Assembly (NCBI GenBank): GCA_019694675.1
Contig: JAIBBK010000096.1
Span: forward strand, 1-64,000
From: Ignavibacteria bacterium
GTDB lineage: Bacteria; Bacteroidota; Ignavibacteria; Tepidaquicellales; Tepidaquicellaceae
Reading direction: 5' to 3'
Length of the DNA stretch: 64,000 nucleotides
In this document: one piece after another, positions 63,715-64,000 of the stretch
Layout of the letters: each line of letters opens with the position of its first letter
Position numbering within the stretch: position 1 is the stretch's first letter
Program-made: the position numbers and the translations under genes
Notes under the pieces: generated by a model
The model's database searches: none
What the model was told of the DNA's origin: nothing
Seen by the model: the letters and a program-made list of their open reading frames with translations, nothing else

Positions 63715-64000
63715 ATGGAACCAAAGAACTTCAACAGGCGCGATTTTCTTAAGACCTCTTTCAAGACCTTTGCTGTCGGATCGCTTGCTCTGAGCGCCCT
63801 TGATGTGAAGAAGATCCTGGCTTCGGAATCACTTGAAGGAACCGGGATTCAGAAGGTAATAAATCTTGCCGACTATCCCGAACTCGGCAGTGTGGGTGGA
63901 AGTGCAATGATCACCGGCAAGGTAATAGTAATACGGACCGGCGGATCGAAGTTCATTGCGCTTAACATAACATGCACTCACAAAAAATGCGACACAGAGT
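63715..64000 (+). CDS. Rieske iron-sulfur protein, N-terminal part
   Basis: A frame from ATG 63715 runs off the window. It begins with a Tat-like signal, NRRDFLKTSFKTFAVGSL, and about residue 87 has the first Rieske box, CTHKKC (C87, H89, C92). Such proteins are electron-transfer subunits of bc1-like or related complexes on the outer face of the inner membrane. The second cluster box lies beyond the window, so the type (QcrA versus a stand-alone Rieske) is open. Confidence 0.88.
   Translation, partial: MEPKNFNRRDFLKTSFKTFAVGSLALSALDVKKILASESLEGTGIQKVINLADYPELGSVGGSAMITGKVIVIRTGGSKFIALNITCTHKKCDTE

Overview
The window looks like a chromosomal contig from the Ignavibacteria/Bacteroidota side of the FCB group. 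Three secreted proteins end in a type IX secretion (T9SS) sorting domain of the NYPNPFNPST type that is common in Ignavibacteria. Two roughly 500-residue helical proteins of a family I associate with Bacteroidota are present. Many starts lack a Shine-Dalgarno motif, although strong AGGAG sites also occur, and one candidate promoter fits the Bacteroidota TAnnTTTG box. No rRNA, tRNA, phage, insertion sequence or CRISPR array was seen. The species cannot be fixed from sequence alone.

Layout. 1-7 kb: 5' part of a glycogen phosphorylase gene (minus), a T9SS cargo protein, an MdtG-like MFS exporter, a DUF971 protein, then rho and rng on the minus strand. 7-17 kb: a helical family protein (minus), then a GT-C membrane glycosyltransferase with TPRs, mltG, an ABC-2-type permease and ubiX in a row, converging on a 958-residue protease/beta-propeller/outer-membrane-barrel fusion. 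17.6-19.05 kb: a GxxExxY (predicted PD-(D/E)XK nuclease) gene whose stop codon abuts seven 149-bp tandem repeats. This is the most unusual non-coding structure here. 19-26 kb: acetyltransferase, an SH3-SH3-DUF445 fusion, a CHAD protein, a divergent DJ-1/HxlR pair, a metallophosphoesterase, an NADP-binding oxidoreductase and a DinB protein. 26.7-33.8 kb: a GT4 glycosyltransferase, then porin, exported asparaginase, apparently exported aspartase and a Dcu transporter. Together these could turn periplasmic asparagine into fumarate.

34-39.3 kb: a CHAP lysin-like enzyme, a GlsB protein, an ECF sigma operon with a putative anti-sigma and envelope proteins, thpR, and a GT2 gene without any canonical start codon upstream of its conserved core. 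39.5-44.4 kb: a tryptophan-dioxygenase cluster (kynA, atypical SDR, DUF4286, ALDH8-like dehydrogenase, FAD amine oxidase). 44.5-51 kb: a DinB protein, a divergent pyruvate-kinase-like protein behind a structured leader, a tyrosine phenol-lyase-like enzyme and a cation P-type ATPase. 51-55.4 kb: a CtlX-like hydrolase, a DUF1579 protein and a sulfur operon (SQR, one-cysteine DsrC/TusE, DsrE, GNAT). 55.7-64 kb: a TPR/outer-membrane protein, purF with a TTG start, pepP, a second helical family protein, two T9SS cargoes (FnIII and cupredoxin) and the start of a Tat-exported Rieske protein.

The strongest candidates for undescribed biology are the nuclease plus 149-bp repeat array, the periplasmic asparagine-to-fumarate operon, the pyruvate-kinase-like protein with its leader RNA, and the paired helical proteins. 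All functional links are inferred from sequence and neighbourhood only.
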